Source of the DNA: CAMFLJ01 sp963702555
GTDB lineage: Bacteria; Actinomycetota; Acidimicrobiia; Acidimicrobiales; Acidimicrobilacustridaceae
Assembly (NCBI GenBank): GCA_963702555.1
Contig: CAVPCW010000011.1
Location: 620,001-684,000 of the forward strand
DNA: 64,000 nucleotides
Direction: 5' to 3'
The position numbers and the translations under genes are program-made. The first letter of the stretch is position 1. Each line of letters starts with the position of its first letter. The notes under the pieces are model-generated. The model worked only from the letters and a program-made list of their open reading frames with translations, searched no databases and was not told the DNA's origin. Shown one piece after another: positions 35,627 through 44,750 of the stretch.

Positions 35627-36568
35627 GTGCGTGGTGGTCCCTTGCGTCGCATCACCCGGCGTCTCCCGCTCGTCTCGGCCTACGAACGTCGGATCGCCGA
35701 GCTCACCGATCGGGTGGTGGAGCTCGAGGCTCAGAGCGAGCGGGGGGAGTGGAAGCCGCCCGGCCACTTCTACTCGGCCATCCCCGACTGGTCCGACCTC
35801 GACCGGCTCCTGGCCGATGCGGCCAGCCCCCTCGACGACGTTCCGGGCGTGGACCTGCGGATCGACCAGCAGTGGGAGCTGTTGGAGTCCCTCGGTCCCT
35901 TCTACCGCTCCCACCCCTTCAGCGACGGGGGGACCGACGGTCAGCGGTATCGGTTCCTGAACGAGGCCTACGGACATGGCGACGGTCTCACCCTGCACGC
36001 CATGTTGCGCCATCTGCGGCCGGCCCGGATCGTGGAGGTGGGGTCGGGCTGGTCGTCGGCATGCATGCTCGACACCGCCGACGGCTTCCTGGACCCGGCG
36101 CCGAAGGTGACCTTCGTCGAGCCGTATGACGAGTTGCTCCGGTCCCTGCTCCTCCCGGGCGACCTCGACCGGGTGGAGATCGTCCGTCAACGGGTGCAGG
36201 ACATCGGGTTCGACCGCTTCGACGACCTCGGCTCGGGGGATCTGCTGTTCATCGACTCGACCCACGTCTCCAAGGTCGGGAGCGATGTGAACCACCTCTA
36301 CTTCCGGGTTCTGCCTCGCCTCCGACCAGGGGTCGTCGTCCACATCCACGACGTGTTCCCCGGCTTCGAGTACCTGCCGCAGTGGCACCGCGAGCGCCGG
36401 GTCTGGACCGAGTCGTACCTGTTGCGGAGCTTCCTCCAGTTCAACGAGGCGTTCGAGATCGTGTTGTGGGTCCCCCTGCTGCTCGCCCTCGACGCACCCC
36501 GCGTGCGGGCGGTGGCTCCGGAGGTCGAGCGCAACGGGGGCGGCGCGATCTGGTTGCGGAGGCGCTGA
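35627..36568 (+). CDS. class I SAM-dependent methyltransferase-like protein
   Basis: A 313-residue protein. After an Arg-rich start and a helix (ERRIAELTDRVVELEAQ) comes a Rossmann-like domain: IVEVGSGWSSACMLDTADG (motif I), VTFVEPYDELLRSLL (acidic end of strand 2), DLLFIDSTHVSKVGSDVN and GVVVHIHDVFPGFEYLP. This matches the methyltransferase_24 group seen in surface-glycan and natural-product loci. The start is uncertain: GTG 35627 has TAGTGT 7 bases upstream, while the frame is open to GTG 35585. The acceptor is unknown. Confidence 0.75.
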   Translation: MRGGPLRRITRRLPLVSAYERRIAELTDRVVELEAQSERGEWKPPGHFYSAIPDWSDLDRLLADAASPLDDVPGVDLRIDQQWELLESLGPFYRSHPFSDGGTDGQRYRFLNEAYGHGDGLTLHAMLRHLRPARIVEVGSGWSSACMLDTADGFLDPAPKVTFVEPYDELLRSLLLPGDLDRVEIVRQRVQDIGFDRFDDLGSGDLLFIDSTHVSKVGSDVNHLYFRVLPRLRPGVVVHIHDVFPGFEYLPQWHRERRVWTESYLLRSFLQFNEAFEIVLWVPLLLALDAPRVRAVAPEVERNGGGAIWLRRR

Positions 36569-36627
36569 GCCGGAACCACGGTCTCGGCGCACCGGTCGGA
36601 CATGACGTCGGTCACTACGCTCGCGTC

Positions 36628-37761
36628 ATGTCCGACACGACCAGTTCCGACGGCTCCGTCGAGCCCCACGCCCCGAAGACGACGGTCGATCGCAGCTCCT
36701 ACGCCCCAGGGTTGACCCGTTGGTTCGAGCAGCGGGACGACGGTCGCCGCGACATCGAGGTCAGCGGCGTCGACATCCCGATGGCGACCGGCTTCTCGAA
36801 CGAGACGGCGTTCTTCGAGCTCGACTGGAGCGACGCCGACGGCACCCACCACCAGCGCTACGTGGCTCGCATCGAGCCCGGCTCCGGGCCGCTGTTCCCG
36901 CCGCAGACCAGCGAGACCACCGTGTCGGTCGGGCTCCAGTACCGCATCATGGCCACGGTCCGGGAGCACGGGATCCCCGTCCCTCCGACGGTCGACTACG
37001 AGCCCGGATCCTCGGTGCTCGGCCATCCGTTCTTCGTCATGGAGTTCGTCGACGGGGTGATCCCGTCCGACACGCCGCGCTACAGCCAGGCCGGCTTCGT
37101 CGTGGACGAGGCGACCCCCGAGGAGCGGCGGCGGATGGTCCGGTCCGGGCTCGAGGCCATGGCGGCCATCCACGCCATCGACTGGCGCGCCGCGGGGCTC
37201 GACTGGCTCGACTGCTCCACCGACGGGAATCCGACCCAGGCCGACCAGCTGCGCCTCTACCGGGAGTGGGTCGACCACCACCTGGCCGGCCGGCCGCACC
37301 CCGTGCTCGACCGGGCGCTCGACTGGCTGTCGGCCAACGACCCTCAGGACGAGCGGATCGGGCTCATCTGGGGCGACAGCCGGCTCGGGAACATCATCTG
37401 GAAGGACTACTCGCCCGCCGCGGTGGTCGACTGGGAGGCCTGTGCCCTCTCGCCCGGCGAGGCCGACCTCGGTTGGTGGCTGATGTTCGACCGCATGTCC
37501 TTCGACGACCTGGGCGCTCAGCGTCCAGAGGGGTTCCCCACCCGCGAGGAGATGATCGCCATGTACGCGGAGGCGTCGGGTCGGGAGGTCCGCCACCCCG
37601 GGTACTGGGAGGTCTTCGGGGCGATGCGCTTCTGCGCCATCATGATCCCGCTCGGCGACCGCATGGTCGCCGCCGGGCTGATGCCGCAGGAGGCATCGAT
37701 GGCCGTCGAGAACGACGTCACCGCGGCCGTCGTCCGACTGCTCGATCAGTTCGAAGGCTGA
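36628..37761 (+). CDS. APH-family phosphotransferase
   Basis: A 377-residue protein with the aminoglycoside-phosphotransferase/choline-kinase fold: ATGFSNETAFFELDW (nucleotide loop), YVARIEP (Lys-equivalent strand), GHPFFVMEFVDGVI (hinge), the catalytic loop IWGDSRLGNIIWKD and the metal Asp in AAVVDWEACALSPGEADLGWW. Relatives in actinobacteria and in acyl-CoA dehydrogenase-linked loci phosphorylate small hydroxy compounds; the substrate here is unknown. TACGCT 6 bases before ATG 36628 suggests a leaderless message. The next gene encodes an enoyl-CoA hydratase with its own promoter. Confidence 0.85.
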   Translation: MSDTTSSDGSVEPHAPKTTVDRSSYAPGLTRWFEQRDDGRRDIEVSGVDIPMATGFSNETAFFELDWSDADGTHHQRYVARIEPGSGPLFPPQTSETTVSVGLQYRIMATVREHGIPVPPTVDYEPGSSVLGHPFFVMEFVDGVIPSDTPRYSQAGFVVDEATPEERRRMVRSGLEAMAAIHAIDWRAAGLDWLDCSTDGNPTQADQLRLYREWVDHHLAGRPHPVLDRALDWLSANDPQDERIGLIWGDSRLGNIIWKDYSPAAVVDWEACALSPGEADLGWWLMFDRMSFDDLGAQRPEGFPTREEMIAMYAEASGREVRHPGYWEVFGAMRFCAIMIPLGDRMVAAGLMPQEASMAVENDVTAAVVRLLDQFEG

Positions 37762-37891
37762 TCTGGGGCTGAGGCCATCCTCCGGCGGGTCCCGGGCGTG
37801 GTGCTCCGGTCGGCTCGCGGCGTCCGCCCCGAGGCCGCGCGTGCCGCCTGCGTCGTGCCCCCGTGGCGTGGGTCCGGCATACGTTGTGGCG

Positions 37892-38638
37892 ATGGACGAC
37901 TTCGAGAACGTGCGGATCGTCGACGAGGACCGGGTGCGAACGATCTCGATGCACCGGCCCGAGCGGCTCAACGCCTTCGACGGTGGCCTGACGATCGACC
38001 TCGGCGAGGCCCTCGCCGCCTCCGCCACCGACCCGGACGTCACGGTCGTCGTCCTGACCGGAAGCGGACGTGCCTTCAGCACCGGCGCCGACCTGACGGC
38101 CCTCGCCGAGCCCCGTAGTGAGCCCGCCGACGGCGAACCGGTCAGCGACGGCAGGGGTTTCGACCGCCTCCTCGACACGCTGGCCGACTTCCCCAAGCCG
38201 CTCCTGATGGCGGTGAACGGCTACGCGGTCGGGTTCGGCATGACGATGCTCGCCTTCGCCGACGTCGTGTTCATGTCCACCGAGGCGCGCCTGCGCTGCC
38301 CGTTCACCGAGCTCGGTGCGCCGACCGAGGCCGGGTCGAGCTACCTCTTCCCGCAGTTGCTCGGCCGCCAGCAGGCGGCGTGGACGCTGCTGTCCTCGGA
38401 GTGGATCACCGCCGACCAGGCCCAGGCGATGGGGCTGGCCTGGCAGCTCTGCGAGCCCGACGACCTCATCGCGGTCACCAACGACCATGCCCGGCGGCTC
38501 GCGGTGCACTCACCGGAGGCCCTGGCCCAGGTGAAGCGACTGCTGAACGCCCCGGAGCGGGCTGAGCTCGCTGCCGCCTTCGACCGTGAGCGCGAGGCGC
38601 TCGCGGTGTTCGTCGCCGGCTTCGGATCGCCGAGCTGA
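37892..38638 (+). CDS. enoyl-CoA hydratase/isomerase family protein
   Basis: A 248-residue crotonase-fold enzyme. The oxyanion-hole segments are visible in RAFSTGADLTAL and VNGYAVGFGMTMLAFADVVF, and FTELGAPTEAGSSYLFPQLLG follows, in which the usual catalytic Glu positions are partly kept (TELG). It hydrates or isomerises an enoyl-CoA in a beta-oxidation-type path. ATG 37892 is set by TACGTT 6 bases upstream; the frame is open further 5' without family similarity. Confidence 0.88.
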   Translation: MDDFENVRIVDEDRVRTISMHRPERLNAFDGGLTIDLGEALAASATDPDVTVVVLTGSGRAFSTGADLTALAEPRSEPADGEPVSDGRGFDRLLDTLADFPKPLLMAVNGYAVGFGMTMLAFADVVFMSTEARLRCPFTELGAPTEAGSSYLFPQLLGRQQAAWTLLSSEWITADQAQAMGLAWQLCEPDDLIAVTNDHARRLAVHSPEALAQVKRLLNAPERAELAAAFDREREALAVFVAGFGSPS

Positions 38639-38668
38639 CGACCTCCAGAGGTCAGGGTCACCCGGAGA

Positions 38669-38697
38669 ACGCCCCCACGAGCGGGCGTCCTCCTGTT
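38669..38697. terminator. hairpin between convergent genes
   Basis: ACGCCC/GGGCGT stem around a CCACGAGC loop, followed by CCTCCTGTT. It lies between the enoyl-CoA hydratase gene and the convergent oxidoreductase gene and could serve both. Confidence 0.45.
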
Positions 38698-38698
38698 C

Positions 38699-39175
38699 TC
38701 ACCCCTCGAGCGGGTCGAGGACCACGATCGGCGTGGGCGTCGACCTCCCCGCCGCGTGGGCCATCAACGCCGGGTCCGTCTCGACCCACCGCTGCCAGAG
38801 TCGGCCACGTTCGTCGCCGTGCGACTCCCGGGCGGTGACCCGCCGTGGCGGCTGGCCGGCCAGCCGGACGGTGGCGTCGGGGTGGGCCCGGAGGTTGAGC
38901 CACCAGGCGGGGTGGCCTTCGTCCCAGCCGTTCATGGCGACCGCCACCAGGGCGTCGCCGTCCTCGAGGTAGCCGATGATGACGCCTCGCTCCTTCCCGG
39001 TCCTGCGCCCTGTCGTGGTGAGGTGCAGGGCGCCCCACCCCCGCTTGTTCGACGTGGTCCAGAGGAAGCGTCGGCCGGTGAGCCGGTGGAGTGCCCGGTG
39101 GACCCGCCAGGCGGCGTGGACGAACCAGGCCGGGGGCCGATCCGTCGATGGTTCGGTCTCGGTGTCGGTGTGCAT
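38699..39175 (-). CDS. deazaflavin (F420)-dependent nitroreductase-family protein
   Basis: A 158-residue split-barrel protein of the DDN/DUF385 family: RFLWTTSNKRGWGALHLTTTGRRTGKERGVIIGYLEDGDALVAVAMNGWDEGHPAWWLNLRAHPDATVRL is the full family core (TGRRTG, GHPAWWxNLxAxP). These proteins bind F420 and reduce quinones, nitro compounds or fatty-acid double bonds. AAGGAG lies before ATG 39175. It is the last gene of the ABC-transporter operon, which suggests a detoxification theme. Confidence 0.9.
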   Translation of the reverse strand: MHTDTETEPSTDRPPAWFVHAAWRVHRALHRLTGRRFLWTTSNKRGWGALHLTTTGRRTGKERGVIIGYLEDGDALVAVAMNGWDEGHPAWWLNLRAHPDATVRLAGQPPRRVTARESHGDERGRLWQRWVETDPALMAHAAGRSTPTPIVVLDPLEG

Positions 39176-39217
39176 GGTTCGAAATCTCCTTCTTCAGTGG
39201 TTGGGATGACGGGTGGG

Positions 39218-40033
39218 TCAGGCATCGCGGCGGGTGAGCAGGATCCCGCCGACGATCAGTGAGGCTGCGACGTAGAGCAGCAGCACGCCGAGGCCGGCCC
39301 ACGGGCTCAGGGCCTTGGGATCGGGGACGACGCTGAAGACCGACATGCCGGCCTGGGCGGGGAAGTACCTCCCGACCGACTCCTGGAACGACGCCGGGAG
39401 GAAACCGCTGACGAGCGGGGTCAGCACCAGCATGGCGACGAGAGCGGCGACGGCCCCTGCGGTCCGTCGGAGGATGGTCCCGAGCCCGATGCCGAGCAGG
39501 CCGACAGCGGCGAGGTAGAGGCCCCCGCCGATCACCGCTCGGAGCACGCCCGGCTCGGTGATGGAGACGTCGAGGCCCTTGGTGGCGAAGATCGCCTGAC
39601 CGACGAAGAAGCTGGCGACGGATGTGCCGATGCCGGTCACGAGTGCGACCGTGGCGAAGGTGACCGCCTTGGCGGCGAGCACGGTGGTGCGGCTCGGCGT
39701 GGCGATGAAGGTGGCTCGGATCTGTCCCGTTGCGTACTCGCTGGTGACGGCCAGCACCCCCAGGACGCCGATGGCGAGTTGAGCGAGCCACAGGCCGCTG
39801 AGGCTGAAGAACGCCGGGTCGAACCGCAGCCGTTCGGCGGGATCGAGGGTGTCCCAGCTGCTCATCTGTGACACGCCGACGAGGGCGCCGAAGCCGATGG
39901 CGATGCCGGCGGTGGCGAGCAGGGTCCAGGTGGTCGAACGGACGGAGCGCAGCTTCGTCCATTCCGACCGCGCGCTGGCGGTGAAGACCGTCCGAGCACG
40001 GACCGGGCTGACGTCGGGGATCGTGGTGATCAT
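39218..40033 (-). CDS. ABC-2 type transporter permease
   Basis: A 271-residue protein with six membrane segments: SEWTKLRSVRSTTWTLLATAGIAIGFGALV at the start, LAIGVLGVLAVTSEYATGQIRATF (the conserved YxxGxIRxTF loop of ABC-2 permeases) and a C-terminal VLLLYVAASLIVGGILL. It pairs with the ATPase gene just upstream (ATGA overlap) to form an export system. The substrate is unknown. Confidence 0.9.
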   Translation of the reverse strand: MITTIPDVSPVRARTVFTASARSEWTKLRSVRSTTWTLLATAGIAIGFGALVGVSQMSSWDTLDPAERLRFDPAFFSLSGLWLAQLAIGVLGVLAVTSEYATGQIRATFIATPSRTTVLAAKAVTFATVALVTGIGTSVASFFVGQAIFATKGLDVSITEPGVLRAVIGGGLYLAAVGLLGIGLGTILRRTAGAVAALVAMLVLTPLVSGFLPASFQESVGRYFPAQAGMSVFSVVPDPKALSPWAGLGVLLLYVAASLIVGGILLTRRDA

Positions 40034-40947
40034 GCCGCTGCTTCTCCTCGGGTCGTGTGGTCGCCGGCTCCGCGCGTGAGCTCGAAGAACGCCTCCTCGA
40101 GCGACGCGGAGTGGGTCGAGAGCTCATGGAGGGTGATGTCGGCGCGGTTGGCGGTCGTGCCGATCTGGCGTGCGTCGAGGCCGGTGACGGTCAACGTTCC
40201 GTCGACGTCGCGAGACACGGCGCCGCCCTGGCCGCTGATGAGGTGACGAAGGCGGTCCGGCTCGGCGCTGTCGACGCGGACGTGACCGCTCGTGACGCGC
40301 CTGACGAGCTCGTCGACCGTTCCCTCGGCGATGAGGGATCCCCGACCGATGACGATGAGGCGGTCGGCCGTCTGGGCCATCTCGGTCATGAGGTGGCTGG
40401 AGAGCAGCACGGTCCGGCCTTCTGCGGCGAGTCGTCGAAGCAGGCTGCGGATCCACTGAATGCCCTCCGGGTCGAGGCCGTTCACCGGCTCGTCGAGGAT
40501 GAGCGTGCCGGGATCGCCGAGCAGGGCAGTGGCGACCCCGAGTCGCTGACCCATGCCCAGCGAGTAGCCGCCGATGCGTCGGTCCGCGGCATCGGACAGC
40601 CCCACGATGTCGAGGACCTCCTGAACCCGGGCCCGTCCGATCGCATTGGAGTCGGCCAGCCACCGGAGGTGGTCCCGTGCCGTGCGGGCCGGATGAGCCG
40701 CTCGGGCCTCCAGCAGCGCACCCACGTGGCGCAGCGGGAAGCGGAGGTCGCGGTACCGGCGGCCGTCGACGGCGACGTGGCCCTCGGTCGGCGTGTCGAG
40801 CCCGACGATCATCCGCATGGTGGTCGACTTCCCGGCCCCGTTGGGGCCGAGGAAGCCGGTCACCTCACCGGATCGCACCTCGAAGCTGAGGTCGTCCACG
40901 GCGATCGTGCCGCCGTAGCGCTTGGTGACGCTGCTGAGCTCGATCAT
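40030..40947 (-). CDS. ABC transporter ATP-binding protein
   Basis: A 305-residue ATPase: Walker A LGPNGAGKSTTMRM (about residues 33-46), a YSLGMGQR signature, Walker B LILDEPVNGLDPEG and the H-loop in LLSSHLMTEM. A C-terminal extension of about 90 residues (VRVDSAEPDRLRHLISGQGG) resembles the regulatory tail of DrrA/NatA-type drug or lantibiotic exporters. ATG 40947 is chosen at MIELSSVTKRYGG. It overlaps the permease gene by 4 bases. Confidence 0.93.
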   Translation of the reverse strand: MIELSSVTKRYGGTIAVDDLSFEVRSGEVTGFLGPNGAGKSTTMRMIVGLDTPTEGHVAVDGRRYRDLRFPLRHVGALLEARAAHPARTARDHLRWLADSNAIGRARVQEVLDIVGLSDAADRRIGGYSLGMGQRLGVATALLGDPGTLILDEPVNGLDPEGIQWIRSLLRRLAAEGRTVLLSSHLMTEMAQTADRLIVIGRGSLIAEGTVDELVRRVTSGHVRVDSAEPDRLRHLISGQGGAVSRDVDGTLTVTGLDARQIGTTANRADITLHELSTHSASLEEAFFELTRGAGDHTTRGEAAA

Positions 40948-40951
40948 CGGT

Positions 40952-41713
40952 TCAGGCCTCGACGAGGGCGACGGCACCCGGCACGGCGCCGGGGTCGATC
41001 TCGGTGGTGGGGGCGGGGACCGTGCGGAAGCCCTTCACGATCATGTAGATGCCGACGGAGAGCTCCCAGGCGGCGATCGGCAGGGCGAAGAGCATGGACG
41101 TGGGGGTCACCTGCTCCCAGCCGCCGAACAGGGTCACGATCGACGAGATGAGCAGCAGCGGCGCACCGATCAGACCGATGGTGGGGATGATCCGGGGGAC
41201 GAGGCGGGTCTGGTAGAGGATCGTGGCGAAGCAGAGGGCGTTGATGGCCGGCATGACGCCCGGGCCGAGCAGGAACGACCAGTCCTTCATCGCCACCAGG
41301 GCGTTGGCGGTGGTCGTCACGCTGGCAGTGTCGGCACCGGCGGTGAGGTCCTGGCGCAGGGTGTAGACGGAGAGCACGCTGAGCACGCCGACGAAGATGA
41401 CGGCCGCCTCGAGGGTGCGGCTGGCCACGAAGCCCTGGGCCCGGCTGGGGCCGTAGCGCTTGATGACGGGGTAGACGGCCACGGCGGTGCCGATGCCGGT
41501 GAGGCCGGTGAGGACCTCGATGAGCCCGCCCCACAGGACGCCGCCGCTGTGGCCGGCGCCGAGCACGAAGTTCGGGTCGTTCACCACGCCGTCGTAGAGG
41601 CCCAGCGCGGGGATCGAGAAGATGAACGTGCCGATGTAGAACAGACCGGCGTAGAGCGCGGCCTTCCGGGTTCGATCCATCGGGGGTCTCGGGTGTCGGG
41701 GTGTGGCGGCCAT
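40952..41713 (-). CDS. DUF4386-like integral membrane protein
   Basis: A 253-residue protein with about six spans: AALYAGLFYIGTFIFSIPALGLYDGV, GGVLWGGLIEVLTGLTGIGTAVAVYPVIKRYG, AAVIFVGVLSVLSVYTL, FLLGPGVMPAINALCFATILYQTRLVPR, PTIGLIGAPLLLISSIVTLFG. This is the DUF4386 plan. A second ATG (MDRTRKAALYAG) 11 codons in may be the true start. It ends 4 bases before the ATPase gene and so belongs to the same operon. Function unknown. Confidence 0.8.
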   Translation of the reverse strand: MAATPRHPRPPMDRTRKAALYAGLFYIGTFIFSIPALGLYDGVVNDPNFVLGAGHSGGVLWGGLIEVLTGLTGIGTAVAVYPVIKRYGPSRAQGFVASRTLEAAVIFVGVLSVLSVYTLRQDLTAGADTASVTTTANALVAMKDWSFLLGPGVMPAINALCFATILYQTRLVPRIIPTIGLIGAPLLLISSIVTLFGGWEQVTPTSMLFALPIAAWELSVGIYMIVKGFRTVPAPTTEIDPGAVPGAVALVEA

Positions 41714-41714
41714 G

Positions 41715-41951
41715 TCAGGTCCCTTCGTCGGGTCGTGCTGCGGAGTCGGGCGGCTCCTCGACGGGCACGAGCGAGATCAGCGGGATGCCGAGGTCGCGCA
41801 CCTTCTGGAGGAGGCCGTGCAGTGCGGCCTGGTCGGGGACGGACCCTCGGAGCACCGTGGTGCCGTCGTCGTCGGTGGTGATGCTCAGTTCGTCGAACCA
41901 AGCTGCCCACCGGGCTCCGAGTCGCCCTTCGATCCTGATCTCGTACTGCAC
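41715..41951 (-). CDS. small protein heading the ABC-transporter operon
   Basis: A 78-residue protein: VQYEIRIEGRLGARWAAWFDELSITTDDDGTTVLRGSVPDQAALHGLLQKVRDLGIPLISLV. This beta-alpha pattern with GARWAAWFD and DQAALHGLLxKxRDLG is common in small actinobacterial proteins that sit beside LuxR/LAL regulators and transporters; I know no function. GTG 41951 is supported by a TACGTT -10 six bases upstream (41958-41963, minus strand). It overlaps nothing but ends 1 base from the next start. Confidence 0.75.
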   Translation of the reverse strand: MQYEIRIEGRLGARWAAWFDELSITTDDDGTTVLRGSVPDQAALHGLLQKVRDLGIPLISLVPVEEPPDSAARPDEGT

Positions 41952-41973
41952 GGAGCGAACGTACGAAGGGACC

Positions 41974-41989
41974 TGATGACCGGTCATCA
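41974..41989. promoter_or_regulatory. 16-bp perfect palindrome upstream of the ABC operon
   Basis: TGATGACCGGTCATCA, its own reverse complement, 10 bases upstream of the -10 of the small-protein/ABC operon and so over its -35 region. It partly overlaps the next palindrome. Likely a regulator-binding site. Confidence 0.6.
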
Positions 41990-42002
41990 CCACATGTGGT
42001 GA
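41987..42002. promoter_or_regulatory. second 16-bp perfect palindrome
   Basis: TCACCACATGTGGTGA, a perfect palindrome sharing three bases with the first. A third, partial copy of its half (GGTGTGGTGA) follows. The LAL-type LuxR regulator encoded next door is the natural candidate to bind here. Confidence 0.6.
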
Positions 42003-42032
42003 CCGGTGTGGTGATCGGGCCGGTGGTGGTGG

Positions 42033-44750
42033 CTAGAGCCCCAGCTCGGCGGCCCGCCGCACGGCCTCGCGGCGGTTGTTCACGCCGAGCTTCACGTAGA
42101 TGTTGCGCGTGTGGGTGCGCAACGTGTTCAGCGACACGTACAGCTCGGCGGCGATGTCCGGGCCGCTCAGGTCGCTGCGCAGCAGGCGGAGCACGTCGAG
42201 CTCCCGGGGGCTCAGCTCGTCGACGAGCGCACCGGCGTGCGGATCCGGAGCCTGTCGGGCCGGCGCCGTCGACCCGCTGGCCTCGATCGCGGACCGGAGC
42301 CCCGGGATCGCGGCCCAGCGATCCTCCATCGTGCGTAGGAGCGAGATGACCCCGGGGCCGGCGTGGAGGAACAGACGCACGTGACCCCCCGGCGCCGCGA
42401 GCGAGAGGGCCTGCCCGAGTGCCTCGGCGGCCTCCTCGGGGCGGTCGCCCGCCGACAGCGCCGCGGCCTCGAGGATCCTGATCTCGATGAGGCTGCCGAT
42501 CCGGTGCCCCGCCTCGGCGGCCGCGGCCAGACGACCGAGCAGGCCCAGGGCGTCGGCGAGGGTCGATCTGCTCCGGTCGCGCTCGTACCGGGCGATGAGC
42601 GTGCGCGCCAGCGTGATGTGCTCGAACTCCCGGATGTAGGTCAGCGTGTCGTCGACGCCCAGACCCCGTTCCTCGGCCCACCTGAGCGCGGCGGACACGT
42701 CGCCTCGGGCGATGAGCACCCGTGCCCTGAGGGCGGCGACCGGCCTGACGGGCGGTGAGAAGTCGGTCTCGTAGAGAGGGGCGGCGTCGTCGAGGAGGGC
42801 GAGTGCCCGCTCGAGCTCGCCGCGGGCCCGGCACAGGCGGGCCATGGTCACCCGCCACCGGTAGGGATGCTGGGGCAGCGTGGCGGAGTCGCCGAGGGCC
42901 AGGCTCGCGGCGAGCTGCTCATCGGCGGCCTCGAGCTCGTTGCGCTCGATGAGGACCTCGCTGAGCCCGACGTGCATGTCGGCGGCACCCCGCAGCCCCG
43001 GGTTCTCGGCCGTGCACCGGAGACCGGCCTCGAAGGTGCGGCGGGCGTCGCCCAGGCGGCCGAGCGCGATCTGGATGTCGCCCATGGCGAGCGAGCACCC
43101 GAGCATGTCGGGGAGGTGGTCCGACGCGGTGAACGCCGCGACCGCCGCCCGGTAGCTCTCCTCGGCGGTGACGAGGTCACCGGAGGCCCAGTGCCCGATC
43201 CCGAGCAGGCCGTTGGCCACGCCGCGGAGCCGCTCGTCGCCGGGTCGCACGAGCTCGAGGACGCGCGTGGCCAACGGGACGATGGCGTCGAGGTCCCCTG
43301 CGAGCATGCTGAGGCCGACGCGGTGGACCAGGACCTCGGCGGGGAGCCGCTCGAACGCCTCGTGGTCGACCACCACCGGCGCCCGGGTCGGCCGTTCGAG
43401 GGAGGTCTCCACCAGCTCGAGCAGCCGTTCGACACCAGTGGGGTCATGGGTGATCACCCGAGCTCCCACGAGGGCCATGGCGAGCACCGGCCGGTCGACG
43501 TAGAGCTCGTCGGGGAGCTCCTCGAGCCAGGTCCTCAGGGTCTCGTCCTGACGGCTCTGGCGCAGCCGAGGTGCGGCCGCCTCGATGAGGTCGGCGGCCC
43601 GCTCGTGGTCCTCGCCGGCGAGGGCGTGCATGACCGCGGACTCGACATCGCCCTCCTGCTCGCACCACCTGCTCGCCCGTCGGTGGAGCTCGAGCATCGA
43701 CTCGGGGTCCTCGGCGAGGAGCCGGGCCCGGAGCACGTCGGCGAAGAGGTGGTGGTACCGGTACCAGCGGCGCCGGCCGTCGAGCGGGACGAGGAACAGG
43801 TTCGCCCGGTCGAGCCGTTCGATCATGACAGCGCCGTCGGAACGTCCGGTCACCGCGTCGCAGCCCTCGGCGGTGAACCGATCGAGGATCGACGTGTCGA
43901 GTAGGAACGAACGGACCTCCTCGGGCTGGTGCTCGAGCACCTCCTCGGCGAGGAAGTCGACGACGAAGCGGTCGTCGCCGGCGAAGCTGGCGATGAACTC
44001 GGAGGAGTCGACGCGCCCCTGCATCGAGAGCGCGGCGAGCTGCAGGGCCGCGATCCAGCCTTCGGTGCGGGTCTCGAGGGTGGTCACGTCGCCCTCGTCG
44101 AGGCGCAGGCCCATCGAGTCGTTGAGGTAGGCGGCCGCTTCGCCGTCGGTGAAGCGGAGGTCCGCGGCGCGGACCTCGAGGAGATCGCCGCGTGCCCGCA
44201 GCCGACCGAGCGGCAGCGGGGGATCGGACCGTCCTGCGATCACCAGGTGGGCCTGGCGGGGGAGGTGGTCGACCAGGAAGCCGAGGGCGTCGTGGACCTC
44301 CGTGCCGTGGATCACGTGGTGGTCGTCGAGGACGATCGCGATGTCCTCGAGGCTGGCGGCGAGGTCGTTGACCAGCGACGCGAGCACCGCCTGGGTCGGC
44401 TCCGCCGAACGGAGAAGCGCGAGCGCGTCGGAACCGATCCCCTCGTCGACGGCCGCGATCGCGGCGATCAGATAGGAGAGGAACACGGTCGGGTCGTTGT
44501 CGCGGGCGTCCAGTGAGAGCCAGGTGACCTTCTGGCCCGCCGAGCGGGTGCGGGCGAACCAGTCGGCGAGAAGCGTCGTCTTGCCGAACCCGGCCGGAGC
44601 GCTGACGATCGTCACCGGGGGGAGGCCCGGGAGGTCGAGCCTGTCGACGAGGCGGGGCCGTTCGACGAGCTCACGGCGCGGCGCCGGCGCGTGGAGCTTG
44701 GTGGCGATGAGCGCCGGCGGAAGGCCGTCGCTCCCCTGATCGTTGTTCAC
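42033..44750 (-). CDS. LuxR-family ATP-dependent regulator (MalT/LAL type)
   Basis: A 905-residue activator. The N-terminal STAND ATPase has Walker A SAPAGFGKTTLLADW and a Walker B-like DIAIVLDDHHVI; GRSDPPLPLGRLRARGDLLEVRAADLRFT is typical of MalT. A long TPR-like helical region fills about residues 350-830, and the C-terminal HTH reads LSPRELDVLRLLRSDLSGPDIAAELYVSLNTLRTHTRNIYVKLG. GTG 44750 overlaps the XRE-cupin stop as GTGA, so both regulators are made together. The ABC operon starts 80 bases downstream behind two palindromes. Confidence 0.93.
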   Translation of the reverse strand: MNNDQGSDGLPPALIATKLHAPAPRRELVERPRLVDRLDLPGLPPVTIVSAPAGFGKTTLLADWFARTRSAGQKVTWLSLDARDNDPTVFLSYLIAAIAAVDEGIGSDALALLRSAEPTQAVLASLVNDLAASLEDIAIVLDDHHVIHGTEVHDALGFLVDHLPRQAHLVIAGRSDPPLPLGRLRARGDLLEVRAADLRFTDGEAAAYLNDSMGLRLDEGDVTTLETRTEGWIAALQLAALSMQGRVDSSEFIASFAGDDRFVVDFLAEEVLEHQPEEVRSFLLDTSILDRFTAEGCDAVTGRSDGAVMIERLDRANLFLVPLDGRRRWYRYHHLFADVLRARLLAEDPESMLELHRRASRWCEQEGDVESAVMHALAGEDHERAADLIEAAAPRLRQSRQDETLRTWLEELPDELYVDRPVLAMALVGARVITHDPTGVERLLELVETSLERPTRAPVVVDHEAFERLPAEVLVHRVGLSMLAGDLDAIVPLATRVLELVRPGDERLRGVANGLLGIGHWASGDLVTAEESYRAAVAAFTASDHLPDMLGCSLAMGDIQIALGRLGDARRTFEAGLRCTAENPGLRGAADMHVGLSEVLIERNELEAADEQLAASLALGDSATLPQHPYRWRVTMARLCRARGELERALALLDDAAPLYETDFSPPVRPVAALRARVLIARGDVSAALRWAEERGLGVDDTLTYIREFEHITLARTLIARYERDRSRSTLADALGLLGRLAAAAEAGHRIGSLIEIRILEAAALSAGDRPEEAAEALGQALSLAAPGGHVRLFLHAGPGVISLLRTMEDRWAAIPGLRSAIEASGSTAPARQAPDPHAGALVDELSPRELDVLRLLRSDLSGPDIAAELYVSLNTLRTHTRNIYVKLGVNNRREAVRRAAELGL

